From assembly GCA_900539525.1 (NCBI GenBank), contig UQCM01000016.1, forward strand, positions 1 to 47,204: 47,204 bases of DNA, given 5' to 3'. Shown here in pieces: positions 7,032 to 14,746 of this stretch (position 1 is the first letter of the stretch; each line of letters begins with the position of its first letter). Below the pieces are notes generated by a model. It was not told the DNA's origin. It did no database searches and worked only from the letters and a program-made list of their open reading frames with translations. Source of the stretch: an uncultured Blautia sp. GTDB lineage: Bacteria; Bacillota; Clostridia; Lachnospirales; Lachnospiraceae. The translations under genes and the position numbers were made by a program.

Positions 7032-8807
7032 ATGTATTATTCAAGTGGAAACTATGAAGCTTTTGCTCATCCGAAGAAACCAGAAGGAGTAGATCACAAG
7101 TCAGCTTATATTATTGGTACAGGGCTGGCAGCACTTTCATCCGCATGCTACCTTGTCCGTGATGGTCAGATGAAAGGTGAACGTATACACATTTTTGAAA
7201 AAGATCCGATTCCTGGTGGTGCCTGTGATGGGTTTGAATATCCGGGTGTAGGTTATGTAATGCGTGGCGGACGTGAAATGGATAACCATTTTGAAGTTAT
7301 GTGGGATTTGTTCCGTTCTATCCCATCTATTGAAACTGAGGGAGTCAGTGTACTGGATGAGTATTATTGGCTCAATAAAGAAGATCCGAATTACTCTCTT
7401 TGCCGTGCGACTGTCAACCGGGGACAGGATGCACATACAGATAAGAAATTTGCAGTTTCAGACAAAGCACAGATGGAGATCATGAGGCTGTTCTTCACTC
7501 CGGATGAAGAATTGTATGATAAACGTATCGATGAATATTTTGACGACGAGGTATTTGATTCAAATTTCTGGCTGTACTGGCGGACGATGTTTGCGTTTGA
7601 AAACTGGCACAGTGCACTGGAAATGAAGCGTTATATTAAGCGCTATATCCACCATATCGGAGGTCTTCCTGACTTCACGGCTCTGCGTTTTACAAAATAT
7701 AATCAGTATGAGAGTATGATCCTTCCGATGGTAAAATATCTGGAAAATGCCGGTGTCGTATTCCACTATAATACAAAGGTTGTAAATGTTGAGTTTGATG
7801 TTACATCCAACAGAAAGCAGGCTACCCGTATTGAACTTGAGGCGGAAGGTGAAACACGTTTCGTAGACCTCACAGAGGATGATCTTGTGTTCATCACAAA
7901 TGGTGGATGTGTGGAAAACTCTGCAATGGGATCCCAGAATACGCCGGCTCCATATAATCCGGAAATCAAGCCAGGTGGCGGATGGGATATGTGGAGACGT
8001 ATTGCCGCCCAGAGTCCTGACTTTGGAAACCCTGATAAATTCTGTTATGACAGTGAGCTGTGTAACTGGATGAGTGCCACTGTGGAGACACTGGATCAAA
8101 GAATTATTCCATATATCACAAATATCTGCAAACGAGATCCGTTTACTGGTAAAGTGGTCACTGGCGGTATTGTATCTGTAAAAGATTCCAGCTGGCTTTT
8201 GAGTTGGACGATTAACCGTCAGCCACAGTTCCGTTCCCAGCCAAAAGACCATTGTCTCGTTTGGGTATATGCGCTCTTTAATGACAAACCTGGTGACTAT
8301 GTCAAAAAGCCAATGAGAGATTGTACAGGAAAAGAGATCTGTATGGAATGGCTGTACCATATTGGTGTGCCGGAAAACGAGATCGAAGAACTGGCTGAGA
8401 ACAGTGCAAACACAGTTCCGGTCATGATGCCTTATATTGATGCCTTTTTCATGCCTCGTAATGATACGGATCGTCCAAAAGTTGTGCCTGATGGAGCAGT
8501 AAACTTTGCATTTATTGGCCAGTTTGCCGAGACCGCAAGGGATACTATTTTTACAACAGAGTATTCCATGCGTACCGGTATGGAGGCTGTTTATACCTTG
8601 CTTAATGTAGACCGTGGAGTTCCGGAGGTTTGGGGCAGCACATATGATGTGAGGGATCTTTTGAATGCGACTGTCAAATTGCGTGATGGAGAACCACTGA
8701 CTGAGATGAAGCTGGGAATCAAGGAAAAGATTGCTGTTAAAAAGGCTTTAGACTTTATCAAAAACACAGATGTGGAAAAACTGCTGAAAGAATATCATGT
8801 TATTTGA
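7032..8807 (+). CDS. ohyA: Oleate hydratase (myosin-cross-reactive antigen family)
   Basis: 591 residues. ATG 7032 is preferred over ATG 7026 because AGGAGG (7019-7024) is 7 bases upstream of it and the family starts MYYSSGNYEAF. The FAD-binding start reads YIIGTGLAALSSACYLVRDG, followed by GGACDGFEYPGVGYVMRGGR, both typical of the MCRA family. The length matches full-size enzymes. The reaction adds water across the cis-9 double bond of oleic or linoleic acid to give 10-hydroxy fatty acids, using FAD structurally. In gut bacteria this detoxifies unsaturated fatty acids. It is monocistronic: its own promoter lies upstream and a strong hairpin downstream. Confidence 0.96.
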   Translation: MYYSSGNYEAFAHPKKPEGVDHKSAYIIGTGLAALSSACYLVRDGQMKGERIHIFEKDPIPGGACDGFEYPGVGYVMRGGREMDNHFEVMWDLFRSIPSIETEGVSVLDEYYWLNKEDPNYSLCRATVNRGQDAHTDKKFAVSDKAQMEIMRLFFTPDEELYDKRIDEYFDDEVFDSNFWLYWRTMFAFENWHSALEMKRYIKRYIHHIGGLPDFTALRFTKYNQYESMILPMVKYLENAGVVFHYNTKVVNVEFDVTSNRKQATRIELEAEGETRFVDLTEDDLVFITNGGCVENSAMGSQNTPAPYNPEIKPGGGWDMWRRIAAQSPDFGNPDKFCYDSELCNWMSATVETLDQRIIPYITNICKRDPFTGKVVTGGIVSVKDSSWLLSWTINRQPQFRSQPKDHCLVWVYALFNDKPGDYVKKPMRDCTGKEICMEWLYHIGVPENEIEELAENSANTVPVMMPYIDAFFMPRNDTDRPKVVPDGAVNFAFIGQFAETARDTIFTTEYSMRTGMEAVYTLLNVDRGVPEVWGSTYDVRDLLNATVKLRDGEPLTEMKLGIKEKIAVKKALDFIKNTDVEKLLKEYHVI

Positions 8808-8858
8808 GTTTGAAAAAATTGAAATAATCATATTCTTTTCCATGATAAACAAATAAGC

Positions 8859-8907
8859 AAAAGCTTCCCGTTGTCGAAATTTATGTCGGCAATGGGAAGC
8901 TTTTATT
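8859..8907 (+). terminator. Rho-independent terminator after oleate hydratase
   Basis: AAAAGCTTCCCGTTGTCG (8859-8876) pairs with the segment ending GGGAAGCTTTT (8904), allowing G-T pairs. It can work in both directions. Confidence 0.82.
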
Positions 8908-8928
8908 GATCTTGGACTTTGAATGAAT

Positions 8929-9006
8929 CCAGACAAACATGTTAAGTTTGCCTGGTTTTTGGATATATAGAAGATGTTTGTCCATAGAAGAAGAATGAAA
9001 TAATAT
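8929..9006 (+). promoter_or_regulatory. Promoter of the DUF308/radical SAM/metK operon with inverted repeats
   Basis: TTGTCC (8978-8983), a 17-base spacer and TAATAT (9001-9006) form a good promoter. GACAAACAT (8932-8940) and its exact inverse ATGTTTGTC (8974-8982) are 33 bases apart, and the second copy overlaps the -35 box. CCAGACAAAC (8929-8938) can also pair with GTTTGCCTGG (8946-8955), which is followed by five T. The site could be an operator, an attenuating hairpin, or both. Confidence 0.5.
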
Positions 9007-9045
9007 GTAGAATTTAGGCAGAAAAAGAGAATGGAGGTGAAAATA

Positions 9046-9630
9046 TTGAAAAAGATTCGTATGGCAAGAGATGGGTATGTTTTGATTTCAATTATTTTCT
9101 ATATAGTTGGAATCGTATGTATGACAATACCATCTATATCTCCACTGGTGCTATGTATCACAGGGGGCATCATCTTAGTTGCTTATGGAATTGTTAAGAT
9201 TATTGGATATCTTTCAGATGATTTGTATGATCTGGCTTTCCAATATGATCTGGCTTGTGGAATATTCCTGATAGTGCTTGGTGTGATAGTGCTTGGATGC
9301 AATTTGTGTATCCGTTCATATCTTTCACCAGGACTTGGATTGTTGATTTTGCTTGATGCTGTATTAAAAGTTCAGACTGCAAAAGACGCAAAAGTATTTG
9401 GCCTTGAAATATGGAAATGGATATTGACACTTTCCATCATTGTAGCTACTTTTGGTATCTTAATTATAATAAAGCCGTTTCAGGAAAGTCAAATCAGTCA
9501 TGTCATTATCGGATGCGGTTTCTTTGCAGAAGGTCTCATGAACCATCTCACGGTCAAGGAGACGGTGAAGATTTCAAAACAAATCCAAGGACAGGAAAAG
9601 AACGAGGAAGATACTGACTGGGAAGAATAG
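9046..9630 (+). CDS. Small membrane protein, DUF308/HdeD-like
   Basis: 194 residues if started at TTG 9046, which has GGAGGTG 6 bases upstream; the ATG at 9031 includes that ribosome site and is unlikely. It has about six membrane segments (for example YVLISIIFYIVGIVCM, ITGGIILVAYGIVKIIGYL, ILTLSIIVATFGILIII) and an acidic cytoplasmic tail. The pattern of paired helices with G-rich turns resembles DUF308/HdeD-type proteins. Their biochemical role is not known. It is the first gene of an operon with the radical SAM enzyme (57-base gap) and metK, so a part in the same process, perhaps membrane-related, is inferred. Confidence 0.75.
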   Translation: MKKIRMARDGYVLISIIFYIVGIVCMTIPSISPLVLCITGGIILVAYGIVKIIGYLSDDLYDLAFQYDLACGIFLIVLGVIVLGCNLCIRSYLSPGLGLLILLDAVLKVQTAKDAKVFGLEIWKWILTLSIIVATFGILIIIKPFQESQISHVIIGCGFFAEGLMNHLTVKETVKISKQIQGQEKNEEDTDWEE

Positions 9631-9686
9631 CATGTTTAAGTAAAATTTATTATTAACAAATATAAAATCTTAGGAGGAACTCTATT

Positions 9687-11042
9687 ATGAACGCATCAAA
9701 TACTTTAAAGAAACTGGGAATTGAGCAGACATTCAATTATATTTACAAGGACCCGGATAAGCATATGCCGAAGATGATGGACTGGGCGGATAAATTTGCT
9801 GATGGTGAATTTATTTCTCAGAGAAAAATAATTCGGGAAGCAATTACAGATCCGGAACATCCTTATTATAGCTATATCCGCCGTCTTTTTAAAGAGGTAG
9901 ATCCCAATGTGACTAAGACACTTGCCGTGAATCTTTTTATTAATGCCAGTCTGGTTGGCTGGAAGAAGGAAGAAGAACTGAGAAAGAAGTATAACTGTAA
10001 TATTCCATGGGCTATCCTTCTGGATCCCACATCGGCCTGTAATCTGCACTGTACTGGTTGTTGGGCAGCGGAATATGGACACAAATTAAATCTTACTTAT
10101 GATGAGATTGATGATATTATCTGTCAGGGAAAAGAATTGGGCGTTTATTTGTACATTTACACTGGTGGGGAGCCGCTGGTCCGTAAAAAAGACTTGATTC
10201 GGATCTGTGAAAAGCATTCGGATTGCGTATTCCTTTGCTTTACAAATTCAACATTGATTGACGAAGAATTTGCGGATGAAATGCTCCGTGTAGGTAATTT
10301 TGTACCAGCCATTTCTCTGGAAGGATTTGAAGAGGCAACTGATGGACGACGTGGAGCTGGTGTATATCAGAAAGTACGTAAAGCCATGGAACTTCTCAGA
10401 AGAAAGAAACTGATTTATGGAATTTCTTGCTGCTATACCAGTGCCAATTATGATTCCATTACATCAGAGGAATTCTATGATACATTGATTGAAATGGGCG
10501 CCTATTTTGTATGGTATTTCCATTATATGCCGGTAGGAAACGATGCTGTTCCAGAGTTGATGCCTACACCGCAGCAGCGTACCGGAGTTTATGAGAAAAT
10601 CCGTCGTTATCGTGCCACAAAGCCATTATTTGCACTGGATTTTCAGAATGATGCAGAATATGTTGGTGGATGTATCGCTGGTGGTCATCGCTACTTACAT
10701 ATTAATGCTAACGGTGATATCGATCCTTGCGTATTTATCCATTATTCAGATTCTAATATTCGGGAAAAGACGCTTCTGGAAGCACTGCAGTCACCGATGA
10801 TGATGGCTTACCATGATAATCAGCCATTTAATGATAATATGCTTCGTCCGTGTCCTATGCTGGAAAATCCTGACAAGCTTCGCGCAATGGTTGAAAAATC
10901 AGGAGCTCACTCAACAGATCTTCAATCTCCGGAAACGGCAGAACATCTTTGTGCAAAATGTGACCAGTATGCGAAGAATTGGAAGCCAGTTGCAGATGAA
11001 CTTTGGAAAGAGAACAGAGCGAAAAAGGGAATCGCAAATTAA
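9687..11042 (+). CDS. Radical SAM enzyme with Cys-rich C-terminus
   Basis: 451 residues with AGGAGG before the ATG. About 110 residues of unrecognised N-terminal sequence precede the radical SAM core. The core begins LDPTSACNLHCTGCWAAEYG, with the iron-sulfur ligands Cys118, Cys122 and Cys125. TGGEPL (SAM binding) and ISLEG follow. The C-terminal third has more cysteines (GGCIAGG, DPCVFIH, RPCPML, LCAKC), suggesting a SPASM-like auxiliary cluster. Radical SAM enzymes cut SAM to make a 5'-deoxyadenosyl radical. The substrate cannot be read from the sequence. metK directly downstream would supply SAM, and lipid genes lie upstream. Confidence 0.85.
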   Translation: MNASNTLKKLGIEQTFNYIYKDPDKHMPKMMDWADKFADGEFISQRKIIREAITDPEHPYYSYIRRLFKEVDPNVTKTLAVNLFINASLVGWKKEEELRKKYNCNIPWAILLDPTSACNLHCTGCWAAEYGHKLNLTYDEIDDIICQGKELGVYLYIYTGGEPLVRKKDLIRICEKHSDCVFLCFTNSTLIDEEFADEMLRVGNFVPAISLEGFEEATDGRRGAGVYQKVRKAMELLRRKKLIYGISCCYTSANYDSITSEEFYDTLIEMGAYFVWYFHYMPVGNDAVPELMPTPQQRTGVYEKIRRYRATKPLFALDFQNDAEYVGGCIAGGHRYLHINANGDIDPCVFIHYSDSNIREKTLLEALQSPMMMAYHDNQPFNDNMLRPCPMLENPDKLRAMVEKSGAHSTDLQSPETAEHLCAKCDQYAKNWKPVADELWKENRAKKGIAN

Positions 11043-11114
11043 AGAAACAACTATGAATTTGAATATCAAAGTATTTATTCAGGTAATCAGAAAAAAGATG
11101 AAAGGAAATGAAAA

Positions 11115-12308
11115 ATGAATAAAAGTAAACGATTTTTTACATCGGAGTCTGTCACAGAAGGGCATCCAGATAAAATGTGTGATGCTATTTCAGATGCCGT
11201 GCTGGATGAATTGTTGAAGCAGGATCCTATGAGCCGGGTGGCGTGTGAGACGGTAACGACTACGGGTCTTGTTATGGTAATGGGAGAAATTACTTCCAAT
11301 GCATATGTAGATATACAGAAGGTGGTTCGAGATACAATCAGGGAAATTGGATATACAAATGCAGAGTATGGTTTTGATGCAGATACCTGTGGTGTGTTAA
11401 CAGCCATTGATGAACAGTCGGCAGATATAGCAATGGGTGTGGATAAGGCTCTTGAGGCAAAAGAACATAATTTGTCGGATGAAGAGATTGAAGCCATCGG
11501 AGCCGGAGATCAGGGGATGATGTTTGGATATGCGACGAATGAGACTAAGACGTATATGCCCTATCCCATTGAGCTTGCACATAAGCTGGCATTGCAGCTG
11601 ACAAAAGTACGAAAAGAAGGAGTACTTCCATATTTGAGACCAGATGGAAAAACCCAGGTAACTGTAGAATATGATGAAAAGGACAAACCACTCAGACTGG
11701 ATGCCGTAGTGCTTTCTACACAGCATGATCCGGAAATAACACAGGAACAGATTCAGTTGGATATTAAAAAATATGTGTTTGACGAAATCCTGCCTGGTGG
11801 AATGGTGGACGAGAATACAAAATTCTATATCAATCCAACAGGCCGTTTTGTAATAGGTGGACCGCATGGAGACAGTGGATTGACAGGCCGTAAGATTATT
11901 GTAGATACATATGGAGGATATGCGCGGCATGGTGGTGGAGCTTTTTCGGGAAAGGACTGTACTAAGGTAGATCGCTCTGCATCATATGCGGCCCGTTATG
12001 CGGCAAAAAACATTGTAGCGTCAGGGTTGGCTGAAAAATGTGAGGTGCAGCTTTCCTATGCTATTGGTGTAGCACAGCCCACCTCAATTATGGTGGACAC
12101 GTTTGGAACAGGAAAACTTTCAGATGAGAGAATTACGGAGATTGTAAGAGAGAACTTTGATTTCCGCCCAGCTGGTATTATCAAAGAATTGACTTTAAGA
12201 AGACCTATTTACAGACAGACAGCTGCTTATGGACATTTTGGAAGAGAAGATTTGGATCTTCCATGGGAAAGGCTGGATAAAGTAAATGAATTAAAGAAAT
12301 ATTTGTAA
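11115..12308 (+). CDS. metK: S-adenosylmethionine synthase
   Basis: 397 residues, full length for the family. Signature pieces are visible: FFTSESVTEGHPDKMCDAIS at the start, the ATP-binding GAGDQGMMFGYA, and GGGAFSGKDCTKVDRSA near residue 270. It joins methionine and ATP to make SAM with release of phosphate and diphosphate, in the cytoplasm. It follows the radical SAM gene by 72 bases with no terminator between. No SAM riboswitch or T-box fits in that gap, so it is probably co-transcribed with the upstream pair. Whether the genome has a second, main metK cannot be seen here. Confidence 0.97.
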   Translation: MNKSKRFFTSESVTEGHPDKMCDAISDAVLDELLKQDPMSRVACETVTTTGLVMVMGEITSNAYVDIQKVVRDTIREIGYTNAEYGFDADTCGVLTAIDEQSADIAMGVDKALEAKEHNLSDEEIEAIGAGDQGMMFGYATNETKTYMPYPIELAHKLALQLTKVRKEGVLPYLRPDGKTQVTVEYDEKDKPLRLDAVVLSTQHDPEITQEQIQLDIKKYVFDEILPGGMVDENTKFYINPTGRFVIGGPHGDSGLTGRKIIVDTYGGYARHGGGAFSGKDCTKVDRSASYAARYAAKNIVASGLAEKCEVQLSYAIGVAQPTSIMVDTFGTGKLSDERITEIVRENFDFRPAGIIKELTLRRPIYRQTAAYGHFGREDLDLPWERLDKVNELKKYL

Positions 12309-12339
12309 TAGTATAAAAATGGCACAGGAGGATTATGAG

Positions 12340-13521
12340 ATGAATGTTGCGATTGTAACAGACAGCAACAGTGGGATCTTTGAAGAAGAAGGAAAGATTC
12401 TAGGTGTCCATGTCATTCCAATGCCGGTGATTCTGGAAGGGAAAACATACTATGAAGGCATTGATTTAACTCATGAGGAGTTTTATCAATGCCTTGAGGA
12501 AAAAAGAGAAGTTTTTAGTTCTCAGCCTTCACCAGCAGAAGTTTTAGACATGTGGGATAAACTGCTCTTATCCGAATATGATGAGCTTGTATATATTCCA
12601 ATGTCCAGCGGACTTAGTGGTTCCTGTCAAACAGCTCAGGTACTGGCACAGGCTTATGAAGAAAAAGTACAGGTGGTTGATAATCATCGCATTTCTGTCA
12701 CCCAGAGGCAGTCCGTGTTGGATGCACTGATGTTGAAAGAAAAAGGGTGTTCTGCAAAAGAAATAAAAGAAGCCTTAGAACAAACTGCTTATGAATCCAT
12801 TGTCTATGTAGGCGTGGAAACCTTAGAATATTTGAAAATGGGAGGACGTGTCACTCCGGCGGGAGCTGCCATGGGCACATTAATGTTTTTGGAAATGTGG
12901 GAATTATGTTGTGGAATACCAGATGACATAGAGTGCTTTTTCCCAAAAAATGAAGTAGATGAAAGAATAGAATCAGATGGATTTGTACAACCCTATTCGG
13001 ATAGTCCTGTGGATAATGAAAACGTGGGAGAACATGTATATCTTCAGATTATAAATAATGCTAAGGATTATGTCTATATCTGTACGCCATATTTGATTGT
13101 CGATGACAGCATGGTATCTGCATTGTGCTTAGCGTCTAAAAGCGGTGTAGATGTGCGGATTATCACTCCTCATATTTATGACAAGGCCTTGATTCATTTG
13201 ACTACACGATCATTTTACAGGGAATTGATATATGGTGGTGTGAAAATATATGAATATTCAAAAGGATTTATGCATTCTAAAATATTTGTTTCCGATGACC
13301 AGATAGCGACTGTAGGAACAACGAATTTAGATTTTAGAAGCCTCTATCTGCATTTCGAATGTGGAGTATGGATGTATAACAGTAAGGCAGTATTACAAAT
13401 TAAAAAAGATTATTTTGATACATTGAATGAGTGCACGCAGATTACATTAGAAGAGTGTATAGAAAGGTTGCCAATAAGGGTATTTCAGGAAATCTTGAGA
13501 ATATTTGCCCCACTAATGTAA
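12340..13521 (+). CDS. In-frame chimera: DegV N-terminal part joined to cardiolipin synthase C-terminal half
   Basis: 393 residues from ATG 12340 (ACAGGAGG 7 bases upstream). Residues 1 to about 182 are a DegV fatty-acid-binding protein: VAIVTDSNSGIFEEE, YIPMSSGLSGSCQTAQVLAQ, EYLKMGGRVTPAGAAMGTLM. Exactly where DegV should go on to its second lobe, the sequence becomes the middle of a phospholipase D-type cardiolipin synthase: FLEMWELC, then SDSPVDNENVGEHVYLQIIN, YICTPYLIVDDSMVSAL, and one HKD motif HSKIFVSDDQ with GTTNLDFRSLYLHFE. The first HKD motif and the membrane anchor are absent. The joint lies near 12,885. The likely origin is a deletion between two genes. Whether the product is stable or active is unknown; half-size PLD proteins can act as dimers. 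Confidence 0.82.
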   Translation: MNVAIVTDSNSGIFEEEGKILGVHVIPMPVILEGKTYYEGIDLTHEEFYQCLEEKREVFSSQPSPAEVLDMWDKLLLSEYDELVYIPMSSGLSGSCQTAQVLAQAYEEKVQVVDNHRISVTQRQSVLDALMLKEKGCSAKEIKEALEQTAYESIVYVGVETLEYLKMGGRVTPAGAAMGTLMFLEMWELCCGIPDDIECFFPKNEVDERIESDGFVQPYSDSPVDNENVGEHVYLQIINNAKDYVYICTPYLIVDDSMVSALCLASKSGVDVRIITPHIYDKALIHLTTRSFYRELIYGGVKIYEYSKGFMHSKIFVSDDQIATVGTTNLDFRSLYLHFECGVWMYNSKAVLQIKKDYFDTLNECTQITLEECIERLPIRVFQEILRIFAPLM

Positions 13522-13522
13522 A

Positions 13523-13549
13523 GAGCACCGTCAAGTTGAAGCGGTGCTC
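13523..13549 (-). terminator. Bidirectional terminator between convergent genes
   Basis: GAGCACCG (13523-13530) pairs perfectly with CGGTGCTC (13542-13549). It lies in the 42 bases between the stop codons of convergent genes. The T-run is on the minus-strand side (TTTACATT), but it may serve both. Confidence 0.7.
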
Positions 13550-13563
13550 AATCTAATCGGGTA

Positions 13564-14127
13564 TTATGTCCTTGAAGATTCGGACAATTCAAGAAATGCC
13601 TGCTTCAAAGAATCTCCAATCAAATCAGTAATACGAGTAACTGACTTCAAAAGGTCAAAGTTCATGTTTTTCTCCAGCCAATCTAATGTGTATCCAAGAA
13701 GGCAACATTTATAGTACTGTATTAGGATAGTTTTATCTTCAGAAGGAATATTCAAATCTTTGGTAACAGTATGTACATATTGAGTTACTGTGTAGAGTAT
13801 GATTCTTTCTGATTCGCTTTGGAATATATCTCGTTTCACAGAACGGTATATATGGAGCATGGCTTTTTTACGTTTTAAGCAACGCTCAACAATTGGAATC
13901 AAGCAATCCGTCGGTGAACCAAAATGTCCGTTAGTCTGGATGATTTGATCTACATCATATTTTATCGTAGTTTCCAGAAGTTCAGGAATGTCATGAAAAT
14001 GATAGTAAAAGGTGTTCCGGTTGACTTGGCAGCGTTCTACAATATCCCTTACAGTAATCTTGGTGTAGGGACGTTCTTCCAGTAACTGCCAGAAAGCATC
14101 TATGATGTCAGATTTTGTACGGTTCAT
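13564..14127 (-). CDS. TetR/AcrR family transcriptional regulator
   Basis: 187 residues from ATG 14127; a TTG three codons earlier is also possible. The helix-turn-helix is clear: LLEERPYTKITVRDIVERC followed by QVNRNTFYYHFHDIPELLE. The C-terminal domain resembles that of the TetR at 6297 (for example the CLLGYTLDWLEKNM segment compared with AFVGMMLDWIRQDM), so the two may be paralogues. It is convergent with the DegV/Cls chimera and divergent from the small operon starting near 14386, which it may control. A strong promoter precedes it. Confidence 0.88.
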   Translation of the reverse strand: MNRTKSDIIDAFWQLLEERPYTKITVRDIVERCQVNRNTFYYHFHDIPELLETTIKYDVDQIIQTNGHFGSPTDCLIPIVERCLKRKKAMLHIYRSVKRDIFQSESERIILYTVTQYVHTVTKDLNIPSEDKTILIQYYKCCLLGYTLDWLEKNMNFDLLKSVTRITDLIGDSLKQAFLELSESSRT

Positions 14128-14156
14128 ATATATCAACTCACTTTTTCGTTTTTTAT

Positions 14157-14185
14157 ATCATAGCATAAAATGATCTTAGGGTCAA
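14157..14185 (-). promoter_or_regulatory. Promoter of the second TetR gene
   Basis: Read on the minus strand: TTGACC (14185-14180), a 17-base spacer and TATGAT (14162-14157) with an extended TGC. The first ten bases of this box region (TTTTGACCC) recur on the plus strand at 14338-14346, which may mark a shared operator. Confidence 0.68.
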
Positions 14186-14385
14186 AAGCCATATCTCTTA
14201 AAAATTGTATTATTTTTTTATGAATTGTACGACTATTACTCTCAGATTTCTTGCATATAACAGAGATTATGAGCAATTTTGATATGGTTTAAGATATCAA
14301 TTTGAAAACAATTAATACAATTTATTGCAATGATACCTTTTGACCCAACATCATAAAATGTCGAAAGATACAATGGTGCAGAGCA

Positions 14386-14568
14386 ATGAAAAAATATGGA
14401 AAGATTATAAAAGGTATTTTGAGAATATGGTTCTTTTATTTGATAGTATGTCTGGTGATTCCTCCTCTGTATCACAAACGGGCAGATGAAGAAAACAGAG
14501 AGACCGAAAGAGTGTTAAATATTGAAAATAAACTTGCAGAAAAGTACAGGAAAGAAGGACAAAAATGA
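14386..14568 (+). CDS. Small membrane protein, unrecognised
   Basis: 60 residues: a basic start (MKKYGKIIKGILRI), one membrane helix (WFFYLIVCLVIPPLY) and a charged tail rich in Glu and Lys. I do not recognise a family. No good ribosome site precedes it. Its stop codon overlaps the start of the next gene (ATGA), which favours a real translated unit coupled to the PfpI remnant. A shorter overlapping frame from ATG 14358 exists but has less protein-like composition. Confidence 0.4.
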   Translation: MKKYGKIIKGILRIWFFYLIVCLVIPPLYHKRADEENRETERVLNIENKLAEKYRKEGQK

Positions 14569-14746
14569 CAACGGTATATGTTTATGTAATGAATACAATG
14601 GCTGATTGGGAAGATTGATTTTGGAATATCTGGATGTATTTGGGGCAGATACATTGGAACACTGGTATGCGTATTTCAGTACAGGCAACGCAAATGAATT
14701 TTTTGCTATGATGCAGAATCTGCAGATACAAGGGAGACTACGGTAA
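14565..14746 (+). pseudogene. DJ-1/PfpI-family gene with most of its middle deleted
   Basis: The start MTTVYVYVMNTMADWE matches the opening of clostridial DJ-1/PfpI-type proteins, then a stop follows after one more codon. In another frame the next 130 bases encode LILEYLDVFGADTLEHWYAY and end at TAA 14744-14746, which looks like the C-terminal end of the same kind of protein. About 130 central residues, including the nucleophile Cys, are missing. ATG at the upstream end and TAATG at the downstream end overlap neighbouring genes, so the operon architecture survives around the deleted gene. Identification is from memory of the family. Confidence 0.55.

Noticed and set aside
7560..8360. 266-residue minus-strand frame within oleate hydratase
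   Set aside because: Antisense to a strongly recognised gene; composition is not protein-like and no start signal is present.
11043..11114. SAM riboswitch or T-box upstream of metK
   Set aside because: The 72-base gap is too short for either and shows no terminator hairpin.
12319..12339. Upstream ATG at 12319 for the DegV/Cls chimera
   Set aside because: The ACAGGAGG ribosome site lies inside this reading; DegV proteins start at the next ATG, 12340.
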